This document shows, one piece after another, positions 1 through 5,425 of a stretch of 5,425 bases of DNA. Source of the DNA: Cuspidothrix sp046080565 (GTDB lineage: Bacteria; Cyanobacteriota; Cyanobacteriia; Cyanobacteriales; Nostocaceae); NCBI GenBank assembly GCA_046080565.1, contig JBJTUF010000034.1, forward strand, positions 1 to 5,425, given 5' to 3'. The position numbers were made by a program, and so were the translations under genes. Position 1 is the first letter of the stretch. Each line of letters begins with the position of its first letter. A model generated the notes under the pieces. It was not told the DNA's origin. It saw nothing but the letters and a program-made list of their open reading frames with translations, and ran no database searches.

Positions 1-775
1 AGCGATCGCCTGGCCGGGGTTCAATCGCTTGAGTTAATACCATCCCTAACTGAGGAGAAACACCCCTACCGTATTGTTGCCAAAGAATTTGTCCCGTGTG
101 GGGATGAGTTTCTAACTCTTGGGGATATTTACCCGTAAGTAAATAAATAGCAGTTAAACCCAAACTATAAATATCAGTAGCATAAACCGGACGACCAATA
201 GCTTGTTCACTAGGCATAAAACCCGGTGTACCAATAACTAAAGACTGGGTAGGATGTCCAACAGCATTAACCACAGTTCGGATAGTTTCTTTCACCGCAC
301 CAAAATCAATTAAAACAGGCCGATTATCTATCTGCCGTAAAATAATATTATCTGGTTTAATATCTCGATGAATAATCCCCTTACTATGAACATAATCCAA
401 CACCGACAGTAAACTTAAAAGAATTTCTTCAACATTCTTTTCATCTAACTCACCTTGAGATTGAATCAAACTTGTTAAAGTTTGACCATGAATCCATTCT
501 TGCACCAGGTAAAACTGTCCATTTTCCGAAAAATACGCATAAAGTTTAGGAATTTGTTCATTAGCTTCCCCTAAATACTCTAAAGTTGCTGCTTCCCTCT
601 CAAATCTTTGTTGAATAATTTGATAGGTTTTCGGATCATTACTAATAGGTTTAAGTTGTTTAATTACACACCGACGACGAGAAGGCATATAAGTATCTTC
701 TGCCAGAAAAGTTTCACCAAACCCTCCAGCACCTAAAACCTGAATCACTTGATAACGATTGTTTAGCAGCGTCAT
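1..775 (-). CDS. Serine/threonine protein kinase, N-terminal part (runs off the left edge)
   Basis: Reading the minus strand from ATG at 775 gives an uninterrupted frame of 258 codons to the window edge. It is a eukaryotic-type (Hanks) protein kinase that would transfer ATP phosphate to Ser/Thr of target proteins. Visible motifs in order: glycine loop LGAGGFGETF (residues 14-23), ATP-anchoring Lys39 in CVIKQL, probable helix-C Glu61, catalytic loop HRDIKPDN (136-143, Asp138), metal-binding DFG (157-159) followed by AVK, activation-segment end GTPGFMPSEQ (182-191), and the structural Asp201 in ATDIYSLG. All residues needed for activity are present, so it should be active. The kinase domain ends about at the edge; any C-terminal repeat, membrane or sensor region is not visible. 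An in-frame ATG two codons upstream (781) is an equally possible start; neither has a clear Shine-Dalgarno, and a stop lies at 790-788. It is 336 bp downstream of dxs on the same strand with repeat DNA between, so it is probably transcribed separately. The substrate is unknown. Confidence 0.93.
   Translation of the reverse strand, partial: MTLLNNRYQVIQVLGAGGFGETFLAEDTYMPSRRRCVIKQLKPISNDPKTYQIIQQRFEREAATLEYLGEANEQIPKLYAYFSENGQFYLVQEWIHGQTLTSLIQSQGELDEKNVEEILLSLLSVLDYVHSKGIIHRDIKPDNIILRQIDNRPVLIDFGAVKETIRTVVNAVGHPTQSLVIGTPGFMPSEQAIGRPVYATDIYSLGLTAIYLLTGKYPQELETHPHTGQILWQQYGRGVSPQLGMVLTQAIEPRPGDR
2..9. repeat. HIP1 octamer GCGATCGC
   Basis: This is a perfect copy of the highly iterated palindrome that is over-represented in many cyanobacterial genomes. 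It lies inside the kinase coding sequence. It is used here as a taxonomic hint, not as a functional site. Confidence 0.8.
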
Positions 776-900
776 AACCATAAAAACTTACACACAAGAT
801 CCAACGTTAGGTGAAACTCCACAGAACAATAATCATTGGTATTTATCTGTGTTTATCCTCATTCATCTTCAACTATTCTGAAAATTCATTTTAATTTAGT

Positions 901-1026
901 TAGGACTTACGCAACTGGCGCATTGGTAGGGTGCGTCAGATCTCAACAATTTGGTTATTTACATAATTTATGCTGTCTGACGCACCCTACAACAGATTTT
1001 TTGGTGTGACACTTGCATAAGTCCTA
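901..1026. mobile_element. MITE-like element with nested inverted repeats
   Basis: The outer ends are TAGGACTTACGCAA (901-914) and, inverted, the same sequence with one mismatch (1013-1026). Inside is a perfect 15-bp inverted repeat, GTAGGGTGCGTCAGA at 926-940 and its complement at 976-990, around a 35-nt loop. The 126-bp unit has no coding capacity. Ends beginning with TA could reflect a TA target duplication, as used by IS630/Tc1-mariner-type elements, which would make this a non-autonomous derivative. That assignment is inference. The inner stem would form a strong hairpin in RNA read from either strand and could attenuate read-through from dxs into the kinase gene. Confidence 0.7.
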
Positions 1027-1047
1027 TTAGTATAACCAATCAACATC

Positions 1048-1103
1048 TGAATCAAGATCAACAGGATCAGGAAAAATCATTTAATCCTGAAAATCCTGAT
1101 TCA
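1048..1103 (-). repeat. Imperfect hairpin just downstream of dxs
   Basis: The arms 1048-1067 and 1084-1103 are complementary at 16 of 20 positions (blocks TGAATCA, GAT and CAGGAT) around a 16-nt loop. The arms are built from AATCCTGA-like words that resemble the short degenerate repeats common in cyanobacterial spacers. The hairpin begins 8 bp after the dxs stop, so it could stabilise or end the dxs transcript. No U-run follows it in the minus-strand direction, so it is not a classical intrinsic terminator. Confidence 0.45.
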
Positions 1104-1111
1104 CACAAAAA

Positions 1112-3007
1112 CTATTTCACAGCCGCTAATTCCTTCTTAAAGAAAGCTTGTAAAACAGTTTCAGCAATTTGAGGACTACTCAAACCTAGTGAGGCAAAAG
1201 ATTGTTCAGGTGTGGCATGATCTACCAAAATATCAGGTACACCAATCCGCTTCACCGGCACTAAAATATCAGCATCCATTAAAGCTTCAGCCACAGCAGA
1301 ACCGAAACCACCCATTAAACAACCTTCTTCCAAAGTCACCACCCGGCCGATTTGTTTAGCCAAAGGTAAAATTAACTCAGTATCCAAAGGTTTCACAAAA
1401 CGGGCATTAATTACAGTTGCTTCAATGCCATGTTCACTGAGAATTTGTGCCGCTTGCATAGCCAGATAAACCATCGTACCATAGCCCAGAAGTAGCACAT
1501 CATCGCCTTGACGGAGAATTTCCCCCTTACCAATTTCCAGAGATTCCCAACCTTCCTCCATTAAAGGGACACCGTGACCATTACCACGGGGGAAACGCAT
1601 AGAAATCGGTCCATCTGTATAATTAATTCCCGTAACCACCATCCGTTGTAATTCAGCTTCATCCTTGGGTGCCATCACCACCATATTCGGAATACAACGC
1701 AGATAAGCAATATCATACATCCCTTGGTGAGTCGGACCATCAGCCCCGACAATTCCCGCCCTATCTAAACAGAAGAATACAGGCAGATTTTGAATGCAAA
1801 CATCGTGAATAATTTGGTCGTAAGCACGTTGTAAGAAAGTAGAATAAATGGCAGCCACAGGGCGCATACCTTCACAAGCTAAACCTGCGGCCAGAGTAAC
1901 GGCGTGTTGTTCGGCAATGCCCACATCAATATACTGATTGGGGAGTTTGGCTTGTAATTTATCTAAGCCAGTACCAGTAGCCATAGCGGCTGTGATCCCG
2001 ATGATTTGAGGATTTTGTTCCGCCAGTTTTACTAAGGTATGAGAAAAGACCTTAGCGTAAGCAGGAGGTTTAGGTTTACTAGAAGGAATTGCTTTACCAG
2101 TGGCTAAATTAAAGGGATTTTGCGCGTGATAGCCTACTTGGTCTTTTTCTGCCAGTTCATAGCCTTTACCCTTGGTTGTGACTACGTGAACTAATACTGG
2201 CCCAGTAATTTTATGTGCCTGTTGGAAGGTGGTAATTAACTCTTCTAAGTTATGTCCATCAACCGGTCCGATGTAGGTAAAACCCAATTCTTCAAACACT
2301 GCACCGACTTTAGAAACCGCTAACCGTTTCATCCCTTCTTTGATGCGTTCTACTTCATCACCCACAAAAGGAATATGTTTTAGCTGTTCCTCAATGCCAT
2401 CCGAGAGAAACTGTACTGGTGGACTCAGACGCATTTTATTGAGATAACGAGGAATTGCGCCCACATTGGGAGAAATAGACATCTCGTTATCATTGAGAAC
2501 CACCAGGAGATTTGTTTTGCGTAAATGTCCAGCGTGGTTAATGGCTTCTAAGGCCATACCACCAGTTAAAGCCCCATCCCCAATGACTGCAACAGCTTTA
2601 AATTTTTCCCCTTTTGCATCGCGGGCTAAAGCCATGCCCAGGGCGGCGGAAATACTTGTAGACGCGTGTCCTGCACCAAAATGATCAAATTTGTTTTCAC
2701 AGCGTTTGAGATAACCTGCAACGCCGTCTTTTTGCCGGAGGGTGTGAAAATCAGCGTAGCGTCCGGTAATTAATTTGTGAGGATAGGCTTGATGTCCAAC
2801 ATCCCAAATTACCTTATCTCGATCTAAATCTAGGGTTTGGTAAAGTCCCAAGGTTAATTCCACAACTCCTAACCCAGGACCCAAGTGTCCCCCACTAGCT
2901 GCTACGGTTTGTAGGTGCTTTTCTCGAATTTGACGGGCAATTTGTTCTAACTGCCGAATTGATAAACCATGCAACTGGTTAGGATGGGTGATGTCACTCA
3001 AGTGCAT
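1112..3007 (-). CDS. dxs: 1-deoxy-D-xylulose-5-phosphate synthase
   Basis: This complete 631-residue protein has a length typical of Dxs. The enzyme condenses pyruvate and glyceraldehyde 3-phosphate, using thiamine diphosphate and Mg2+, to form 1-deoxy-D-xylulose 5-phosphate with loss of CO2. It is the entry step of the MEP pathway that supplies carotenoids, the phytol of chlorophyll, and quinone side chains, and it acts in the cytoplasm. Visible motifs: SGGHLGPGLG (38-47, active-site His41), GAGHASTS (111-118), the ThDP/Mg motif GDGALTGG (143-150) running to LNDNEMSIS (171-179), the transketolase-type catalytic Glu366 in DVGIAEQHAV, DRAGIVGADGPTHQG (415-429, with His427), and MRFPRG (470-475) for substrate phosphate. 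The C-terminal transketolase domain (about 500-625) is intact. The start at 3007 has an AGAGAGG purine run (3027-3021), 13 nt away, which is rather long. Neither neighbour belongs to the pathway, so it is probably monocistronic. No damage is seen. Confidence 0.98.
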   Translation of the reverse strand: MHLSDITHPNQLHGLSIRQLEQIARQIREKHLQTVAASGGHLGPGLGVVELTLGLYQTLDLDRDKVIWDVGHQAYPHKLITGRYADFHTLRQKDGVAGYLKRCENKFDHFGAGHASTSISAALGMALARDAKGEKFKAVAVIGDGALTGGMALEAINHAGHLRKTNLLVVLNDNEMSISPNVGAIPRYLNKMRLSPPVQFLSDGIEEQLKHIPFVGDEVERIKEGMKRLAVSKVGAVFEELGFTYIGPVDGHNLEELITTFQQAHKITGPVLVHVVTTKGKGYELAEKDQVGYHAQNPFNLATGKAIPSSKPKPPAYAKVFSHTLVKLAEQNPQIIGITAAMATGTGLDKLQAKLPNQYIDVGIAEQHAVTLAAGLACEGMRPVAAIYSTFLQRAYDQIIHDVCIQNLPVFFCLDRAGIVGADGPTHQGMYDIAYLRCIPNMVVMAPKDEAELQRMVVTGINYTDGPISMRFPRGNGHGVPLMEEGWESLEIGKGEILRQGDDVLLLGYGTMVYLAMQAAQILSEHGIEATVINARFVKPLDTELILPLAKQIGRVVTLEEGCLMGGFGSAVAEALMDADILVPVKRIGVPDILVDHATPEQSFASLGLSSPQIAETVLQAFFKKELAAVK

Positions 3008-3008
3008 A

Positions 3009-3044
3009 TTATCGGCTTTTCCTCTCTATGTCGTCTGTTGCCAT
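3009..3044 (-). other. Possible upstream mini-ORF in the dxs leader
   Basis: An ATG at 3044 opens 11 codons (MATDDIERKSR) and stops with TAA at 3011-3009, one base before the dxs ATG. The only Shine-Dalgarno-like run for dxs (AGAGAGG, 3027-3021) lies inside it. The spacing would allow translational coupling, but an ORF this short can occur by chance and I see no ribosome site for it. Confidence 0.15.
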
Positions 3045-3247
3045 GATTTGATTTTCCCACTTCGGGGGGCTTCTAAGAATCTGACTGTTGTTTATATTGT
3101 TCTATAACTATAACTTTTATAAGTTTTTAGTATTGAAATACTCACGGAGGTAAAGGTACAGTAATTCTTGACGTTTTATTAACTGATCCTACAGCCAGCT
3201 TTTCTAAGGTGGAAACTTAAAAACATAAAATCCTTATCTGGCGTAGG

Positions 3248-3487
3248 TTATAAGTACCCAGGCAAAATTAATTGCACATAGTTAGTAAAGAACAAATTTT
3301 TGTAAACTCTATACCAATTCTGTATGAAGATGCACAAAATAATACCCCTCTGTAGTCCTCCCTTGCAAGGGAATAACGCCGGGGGGTAATAAACATAAGC
3401 AGCTTCACATTAAGATTGGTATTACCTGTTTCCTGTTAAGAGTTCGATCTCCTAACTATGAAATTTATTTTGCACGATTACTTAAAA
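3248..3487. repeat. Large foldback (concentric inverted-repeat) element
   Basis: The left arm 3248-3285 and right arm 3452-3487 are inverted copies. The ungapped outer 21 bp match at 16 positions. The inner part, including CTAACTATG and ATTTTGC blocks, matches at about 20 of 24 with a 2-nt indel. Further inverted pairs lie inside: ATACCAAT (3311-3318 with 3415-3422), TATGAAGATGC (3323-3333 with 3399-3409, 9 of 11), TACCCC (3343-3348 with 3383-3388), and the perfect palindrome CCCTTGCAAGGG at 3360-3371. All centre on about 3366. It has no coding capacity. This suits a MITE or foldback element of about 240 bp, or a small element inserted in the loop of an older one. Confidence 0.6.
3311..3422. 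mobile_element. Inner MITE-like unit bounded by ATACCAAT
   Basis: This 112-bp core of the foldback region is bounded by perfect 8-bp inverted ends ATACCAAT / ATTGGTAT, with the inner stems described for the larger repeat. Its left end (ATACCAATTCTGTATGAAG) resembles, from memory, a sequence dispersed in Nostocales genomes, which would make this the mobile unit. No clear target duplication flanks it. Confidence 0.45.
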
Positions 3488-3489
3488 TG

Positions 3490-3593
3490 TATTTCTTAGG
3501 AGTGGGCGCACTGACGGCACTACCACCCGCTATGAATAAGATCAACAAGTCAAATCCTCTTCGCTTCTGTCTCTTGCTTTATTTCTTAGGAGT
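3490..3593. repeat. 14-bp direct repeat, copies 90 bp apart
   Basis: TATTTCTTAGGAGT occurs at 3490-3503 and again at 3580-3593. The first copy sits two bases outside the right arm of the foldback element. The second ends on the last base of the response-regulator stop codon. The 76 bp between them has no gene. It may be the trace of a local duplication or of an insertion next to the gene. A shared binding site is possible but unsupported. Confidence 0.6.
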
Positions 3594-4072
3594 CAAGACA
3601 TAGGAAATTTGTTGTATAAAATCCAATAAACACCAAGTTGCTGAATTGCTTGGTTAAATTGTTCAAAATCTACAGGTTTGACAATATAGCTATTTACGCC
3701 AAGTTGATAACTCTCCATGATATCCCTATCTTCCGCCGAAGATGTCAACATAACAACAGGAATAGTTTTTGTTCGTGGATCAGATTTAAGTTGCCTTAAA
3801 ACTTCTAATCCACTTACTTTTGGTAATTTTAAATCTAATAAAACAATTTTGGGTTGATTTGTAATTATTTTATCAGCATATTTCCCTCGACAAAAGAAAA
3901 AATCGAGGGCTTCTGCTCCATCTTGAAGCCATTGGACTTGATTATTAATTTTACCACGACGCAAAGCACGTATAGCTAGTTCTGCATCAGCAGGATTATC
4001 TTCAACTAATACAATAGAAAGAGGTTGTTCTGATAATGTATTAGTTGACTGATCAATGGGTTGGTCAGTCAT
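3593..4072 (-). CDS. Single-domain response regulator, CheY/Rcp1-like
   Basis: This 159-residue protein is one receiver domain (about 18-150) with no output domain. It would accept a phosphoryl group from a sensor histidine kinase and signal by protein contact in the cytoplasm. Signature residues are all present: acidic pair Glu24-Asp25 in VLVEDNPADA, phospho-acceptor Asp80 in IVLLDLKLPK, switch Thr110 in VVMLTSS, Tyr129, and Lys132 in IVKPVD. The region after helix 1 (WLQDGAEALDFFFCRGKYAD) and the C-terminal LGVYWILYN resemble the Rcp1 subgroup, in which regulators are encoded beside phytochrome or multi-sensor kinases. A polar tail of about 16 residues precedes the domain. ATG at 4072 is the first in-frame start after a TAA at 4081-4079; no Shine-Dalgarno is visible. 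Upstream on the same strand is the remnant of a histidine kinase, its likely partner, now 623 bp away and apparently broken. The receiver itself looks functional. Confidence 0.93.
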   Translation of the reverse strand: MTDQPIDQSTNTLSEQPLSIVLVEDNPADAELAIRALRRGKINNQVQWLQDGAEALDFFFCRGKYADKIITNQPKIVLLDLKLPKVSGLEVLRQLKSDPRTKTIPVVMLTSSAEDRDIMESYQLGVNSYIVKPVDFEQFNQAIQQLGVYWILYNKFPMS

Positions 4073-4180
4073 TAGTAATTATTAGTAAATAAATTAGGGG
4101 TAAAAATTAAATTATGTCTATTGACACTGCTATTTATGTTGTTAATATGGGAGTTTCATACTAATAATTATTACTAGCAA

Positions 4181-4209
4181 ATTACTTGTTACAGTTAATA
4201 GACAGTCAA
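4181..4209 (-). promoter_or_regulatory. Candidate sigma70-type promoter for the response regulator
   Basis: On the minus strand TTGACT (4209-4204) is followed after 17 bp by AGTAAT (4186-4181), a 4-of-6 match to the -10 consensus. Transcription would start about 100 nt before the regulator ATG. In DNA this AT-rich such matches are frequent, so this is only a candidate. It would let the regulator be expressed independently of the broken kinase gene. Confidence 0.2.
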
Positions 4210-4630
4210 TCTTCTTACCTTAAATATGAGTTTTACATAAGTAAATATATTTGGTCAATTGTTTAACGGATTCTTCATCAAGAATTTACATAAAAGTTAA
4301 ATTTCATTTGGTAGAATTTCAATAATTATATGAATAAATCCTTGATTTGCAAGAATTACAGCCTGGTTGTAAAAATCAAGCTAATATAAATCAATAAAAA
4401 ATAGCGAATTTAATACTGCAAAAATAGAGTATTTACACTGAATTTTATAATGGATTATAGAATTAATTTCCTTAGCTTCTTAGTAAAAACACTAAATATA
4501 GTTGTAGCCAGAATGACGAGGACATTATGAATCATTGAAATCTAATAGTAGCAAGGGCTTCACTCTTGCCTTCTGCTATAAATGAGTCGAAGTAAATCGA
4601 GAACTTAGATAAATAATCAGGAAAGTAGAT

Positions 4631-4646
4631 GTAACTAATTAGTTAC
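4631..4646. repeat. Perfect 16-bp palindrome GTAACTAATTAGTTAC
   Basis: The 16 bases equal their own reverse complement. They lie 50 bp after the kinase-remnant stop. With no loop and mostly A-T pairs it is a poor terminator. A binding site for a dimeric regulator, or chance in AT-rich DNA, are both open. Confidence 0.4.
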
Positions 4647-4695
4647 TTGTAGGTAAAAATAAGGTTTATAGAGCAATCTTAGGTAAATTTTCAAA

Positions 4696-5285
4696 TTAAA
4701 CTATGTGAGGAAGGGTGAAATAAAAAGTTGCACCTTGGTTTACTGCTGCTTCGACCCAAATACGTCCTCCGTGACGCTGAATAATTCGTTGCACAATTGC
4801 TAGTCCAATACCAGTACCTTCAAATTCTTGTTCCTGATGCAAACGTTGGAATACTTCAAACAAATTATTAGCATACTCCATATCAAAACCTGAGCCATTA
4901 TCTTTGACAAAATATATATATTCACTATTGATAACTTCATAACCGACTTGAATAAGGGCAAAAGGTTGATAAGCTGTATACTTAATAGCATTTGATAACA
5001 GATTAATCCAGACCTGTGACAGAAGAGAATAATCAGCTTGACAGATAGGTAAATCAGCGATCGCAAATTCAATTTGCCGATCTGATTTTTGTCGGGATAA
5101 ATCAGTTATTATCTGTTGAATCAATTCATTAAGAACAATTGGCTGTTTGTATATAATTTTCCGCTCTAAACGGGATAACTTTAACAAATCATCCATCAAT
5201 TGACCCATGCGTTTAGCATTACCTCGAACAATTTGTAAATAACGATTACCTTCTGTATCCATTTTTTTACTATAGTCTTCTTGAA
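4696..5285 (-). pseudogene. Sensor histidine kinase, 3' part; 5' part separated by an insertion sequence
   Basis: The frame gives the C-terminal 195 residues of a phytochrome/multi-sensor-type histidine kinase. It begins at QEDYSKKMDTEGNRYLQ (end of the H-box region and second helix of the dimerisation domain) and runs through RMGQLMDDLLKLSRL. It then continues into a complete HATPase_c domain: N box NLLSNAIKY (124-132 of the open frame), G1 DNGSGFD (158-164), F box LFEVFQRLH (171-179), G2 GTGIGLAI (187-194), then GGRIWVE and the usual end GATFYFTLPH. In this family QEDYS is preceded, about 20 residues upstream, by the His that is autophosphorylated. Here the sequence upstream of QEDYS is unrelated and looks like an IS end, so His and all sensor domains are missing from this segment. 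A natural stop lies at 4698-4696. The response regulator downstream is the probable partner. As it stands the segment cannot autophosphorylate. Confidence 0.78.
5057..5064. repeat. HIP1 octamer GCGATCGC
   Basis: This is a second perfect copy of the cyanobacterial HIP1 palindrome, within the histidine-kinase remnant. Confidence 0.8.
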
Positions 5286-5353
5286 CTGAGGGGATGACGA
5301 AATAACCTAAACAGCTTATCAGGTGAAAATTGTACCGATTTATGGTAAAAAAA

Positions 5354-5384
5354 GATAGCCCCACTATTCTCAATAAGGACTATC
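5354..5384 (+). promoter_or_regulatory. Hairpin overlapping the transposase ribosome-binding site
   Basis: GATAG (5354-5358) pairs with CTATC (5380-5384). CC at 5359-5360 can add two pairs with GG at 5377-5378 around a bulged A. The likely Shine-Dalgarno AAGGAC (5375-5380) for the transposase ATG at 5393 lies in the right arm. Transcripts entering from outside the IS would contain the whole hairpin, which could hide the ribosome site. This is inferred from sequence only. Confidence 0.35.
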
Positions 5385-5392
5385 TATTGATA

Positions 5393-5425
5393 ATGTTACC
5401 TGAATTCTACAAAATACACCTAAAA
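5393..5425 (+). CDS. Transposase, first 11 codons (runs off the right edge)
   Basis: An ATG at 5393, 12 nt after an AAGGAC ribosome-site-like run, opens a frame without stop to the edge reading MLPEFYKIHLK. From memory this resembles the N-terminus of a cyanobacterial DDE transposase group assigned to the IS4 superfamily, many of which start MLP-x-FY. Such enzymes cut and join the IS ends. Eleven residues are little evidence. The call also rests on the abrupt loss of histidine-kinase homology about 107 bp upstream and on the IS-end-like sequence there. Confidence 0.55.
   Translation, partial: MLPEFYKIHLK

Larger units (their letters stand above)
776..1111. other. Intergenic region between dxs and the Ser/Thr kinase gene
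   Basis: This 336-bp spacer has no convincing ORF. It holds an imperfect hairpin after the dxs stop (1048-1103), a MITE-like inverted-repeat element (901-1026) and about 125 bp of AT-rich leader before the kinase start (776-900). The kinase promoter presumably lies in that leader or in the element, but I see no well-spaced -35/-10 pair that I would defend. Confidence 0.6.
3008..3592. other. Intergenic region upstream of dxs
   Basis: This 585-bp spacer lies between the response-regulator stop and the dxs start. It contains the dxs leader (about 3008-3200, with a tiny upstream ORF), a large concentric inverted-repeat element (3248-3487) and a 14-bp direct repeat (3490-3593). A small perfect-arm repeat GTATT-GA-AATAC sits at 3130-3141 and could be a protein-binding site upstream of dxs. 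No gene longer than a few codons is supported. The dxs promoter must lie here, but no strong consensus is evident. Confidence 0.6.
4073..4695. other. AT-rich spacer between the histidine-kinase remnant and the response regulator
   Basis: This 623-bp stretch is very AT-rich and stop-dense in all frames; the longest frames I followed are under 30 codons and match nothing I recognise. It contains a 16-bp perfect palindrome (4631-4646), a 12-bp AT palindrome TAATAATTATTA (4162-4173), and a weak GCAAG/CTTGC hairpin (4551-4569) about 125 bp after the kinase stop. A possible response-regulator promoter is annotated separately. Confidence 0.55.
5286..5425 (+). mobile_element. Left end of an insertion sequence (IS4-like) inserted in the histidine kinase gene
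   Basis: Homology of the histidine kinase ends at about 5285. The next bases on the plus strand, CTGAGGGGATGACGAAAT from 5286, look like an IS inverted-repeat end; a start with CTGA is common among IS4-family ends. About 107 bp further in, a transposase-like ORF opens and runs off the right edge. The other end of the IS, the target duplication and the 5' half of the kinase are outside the window. The terminus is placed by where kinase homology stops and by its CTGA start, so it may be off by a few bases. The target duplication would start with the bases just left of 5286 (ending CTTCTTGAA). Confidence 0.65.

Noticed and set aside
2466..2684. 72-codon open frame on the plus strand within dxs
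   Set aside because: It lies wholly antisense to strongly conserved Dxs motifs and its translation resembles no family; it is a shadow of the real gene.
3056..3070. CCCACTTCGGGGGG structure in the dxs leader as a riboswitch or attenuator
   Set aside because: Only three or four pairs can form, and no known riboswitch core is recognisable around it.
4551..4569. GCAAG/CTTGC hairpin as terminator of the histidine kinase gene
   Set aside because: The stem is only 5 bp, no U-run follows in the minus-strand direction, and it lies about 125 bp after the stop.
4800..5072. 90-codon open frame on the minus strand within the histidine-kinase segment
   Set aside because: It is a different frame of the same strand inside the ATP-binding domain, whose motifs are in the other frame.
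5286..5373. Hydrophobic-looking start (MRIVGLSFFT...) of the kinase frame as a membrane anchor or signal peptide
   Set aside because: It begins at a TTG, is followed by many polar residues, and lies in DNA that reads better as an IS end, so it is not a natural kinase N-terminus.
1..5425. CRISPR array, tRNA, rRNA, or a new defence or biosynthetic gene cluster
   Set aside because: No regularly spaced repeats with unique spacers, no cloverleaf or rRNA sequence, and no unrecognised complete gene are seen; all complete genes belong to known families.

Overview
The window looks like chromosomal DNA from a cyanobacterium, most likely a filamentous, Nostocales-type one. Several things point this way: two copies of the HIP1 octamer GCGATCGC, AT-rich and repeat-laden intergenic DNA with short inverted-repeat elements, a eukaryotic-type Ser/Thr kinase with the LGAGGFGETF loop common in cyanobacteria, and an Rcp1-like response regulator beside a histidine kinase of the kind often paired with it. 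The exact genus cannot be fixed from the sequence alone.

Layout from left to right. Positions 1-775 (minus) hold the N-terminal 258 codons of a Ser/Thr protein kinase that runs off the left edge. Positions 776-1111 are intergenic, with a 126-bp MITE-like element (901-1026) and an imperfect hairpin just after the dxs stop. Positions 1112-3007 (minus) hold a complete dxs, the first enzyme of the MEP isoprenoid pathway. Positions 3008-3592 are intergenic and carry a roughly 240-bp concentric inverted-repeat (foldback) element centred near 3366, plus a 14-bp direct repeat whose second copy touches the next gene's stop codon. Positions 3593-4072 (minus) hold a complete CheY/Rcp1-like response regulator. 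Positions 4073-4695 are very AT-rich with no convincing gene. Positions 4696-5285 (minus) are the 3' part of a sensor histidine kinase. From about 5286 to the right edge lies the left end of an insertion sequence whose transposase starts at 5393 on the plus strand (11 codons visible).

The main biological point is the right end. The histidine kinase has its ATP-binding domain, but homology stops just upstream of the QEDYS segment. The H-box with the phospho-accepting His is absent and is replaced by what reads as an IS end. The kinase is therefore probably split by an IS insertion, leaving the downstream response regulator without its nearest partner, unless the IS has precisely excised in other cells of the lineage. 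dxs and the Ser/Thr kinase appear intact where visible and are separate transcription units from this pair. I found no CRISPR array, tRNA, rRNA or clear novel multi-gene system. The unusual content is mobile and repeat DNA: one IS end, two foldback/MITE-like elements, and short palindromes and direct repeats.
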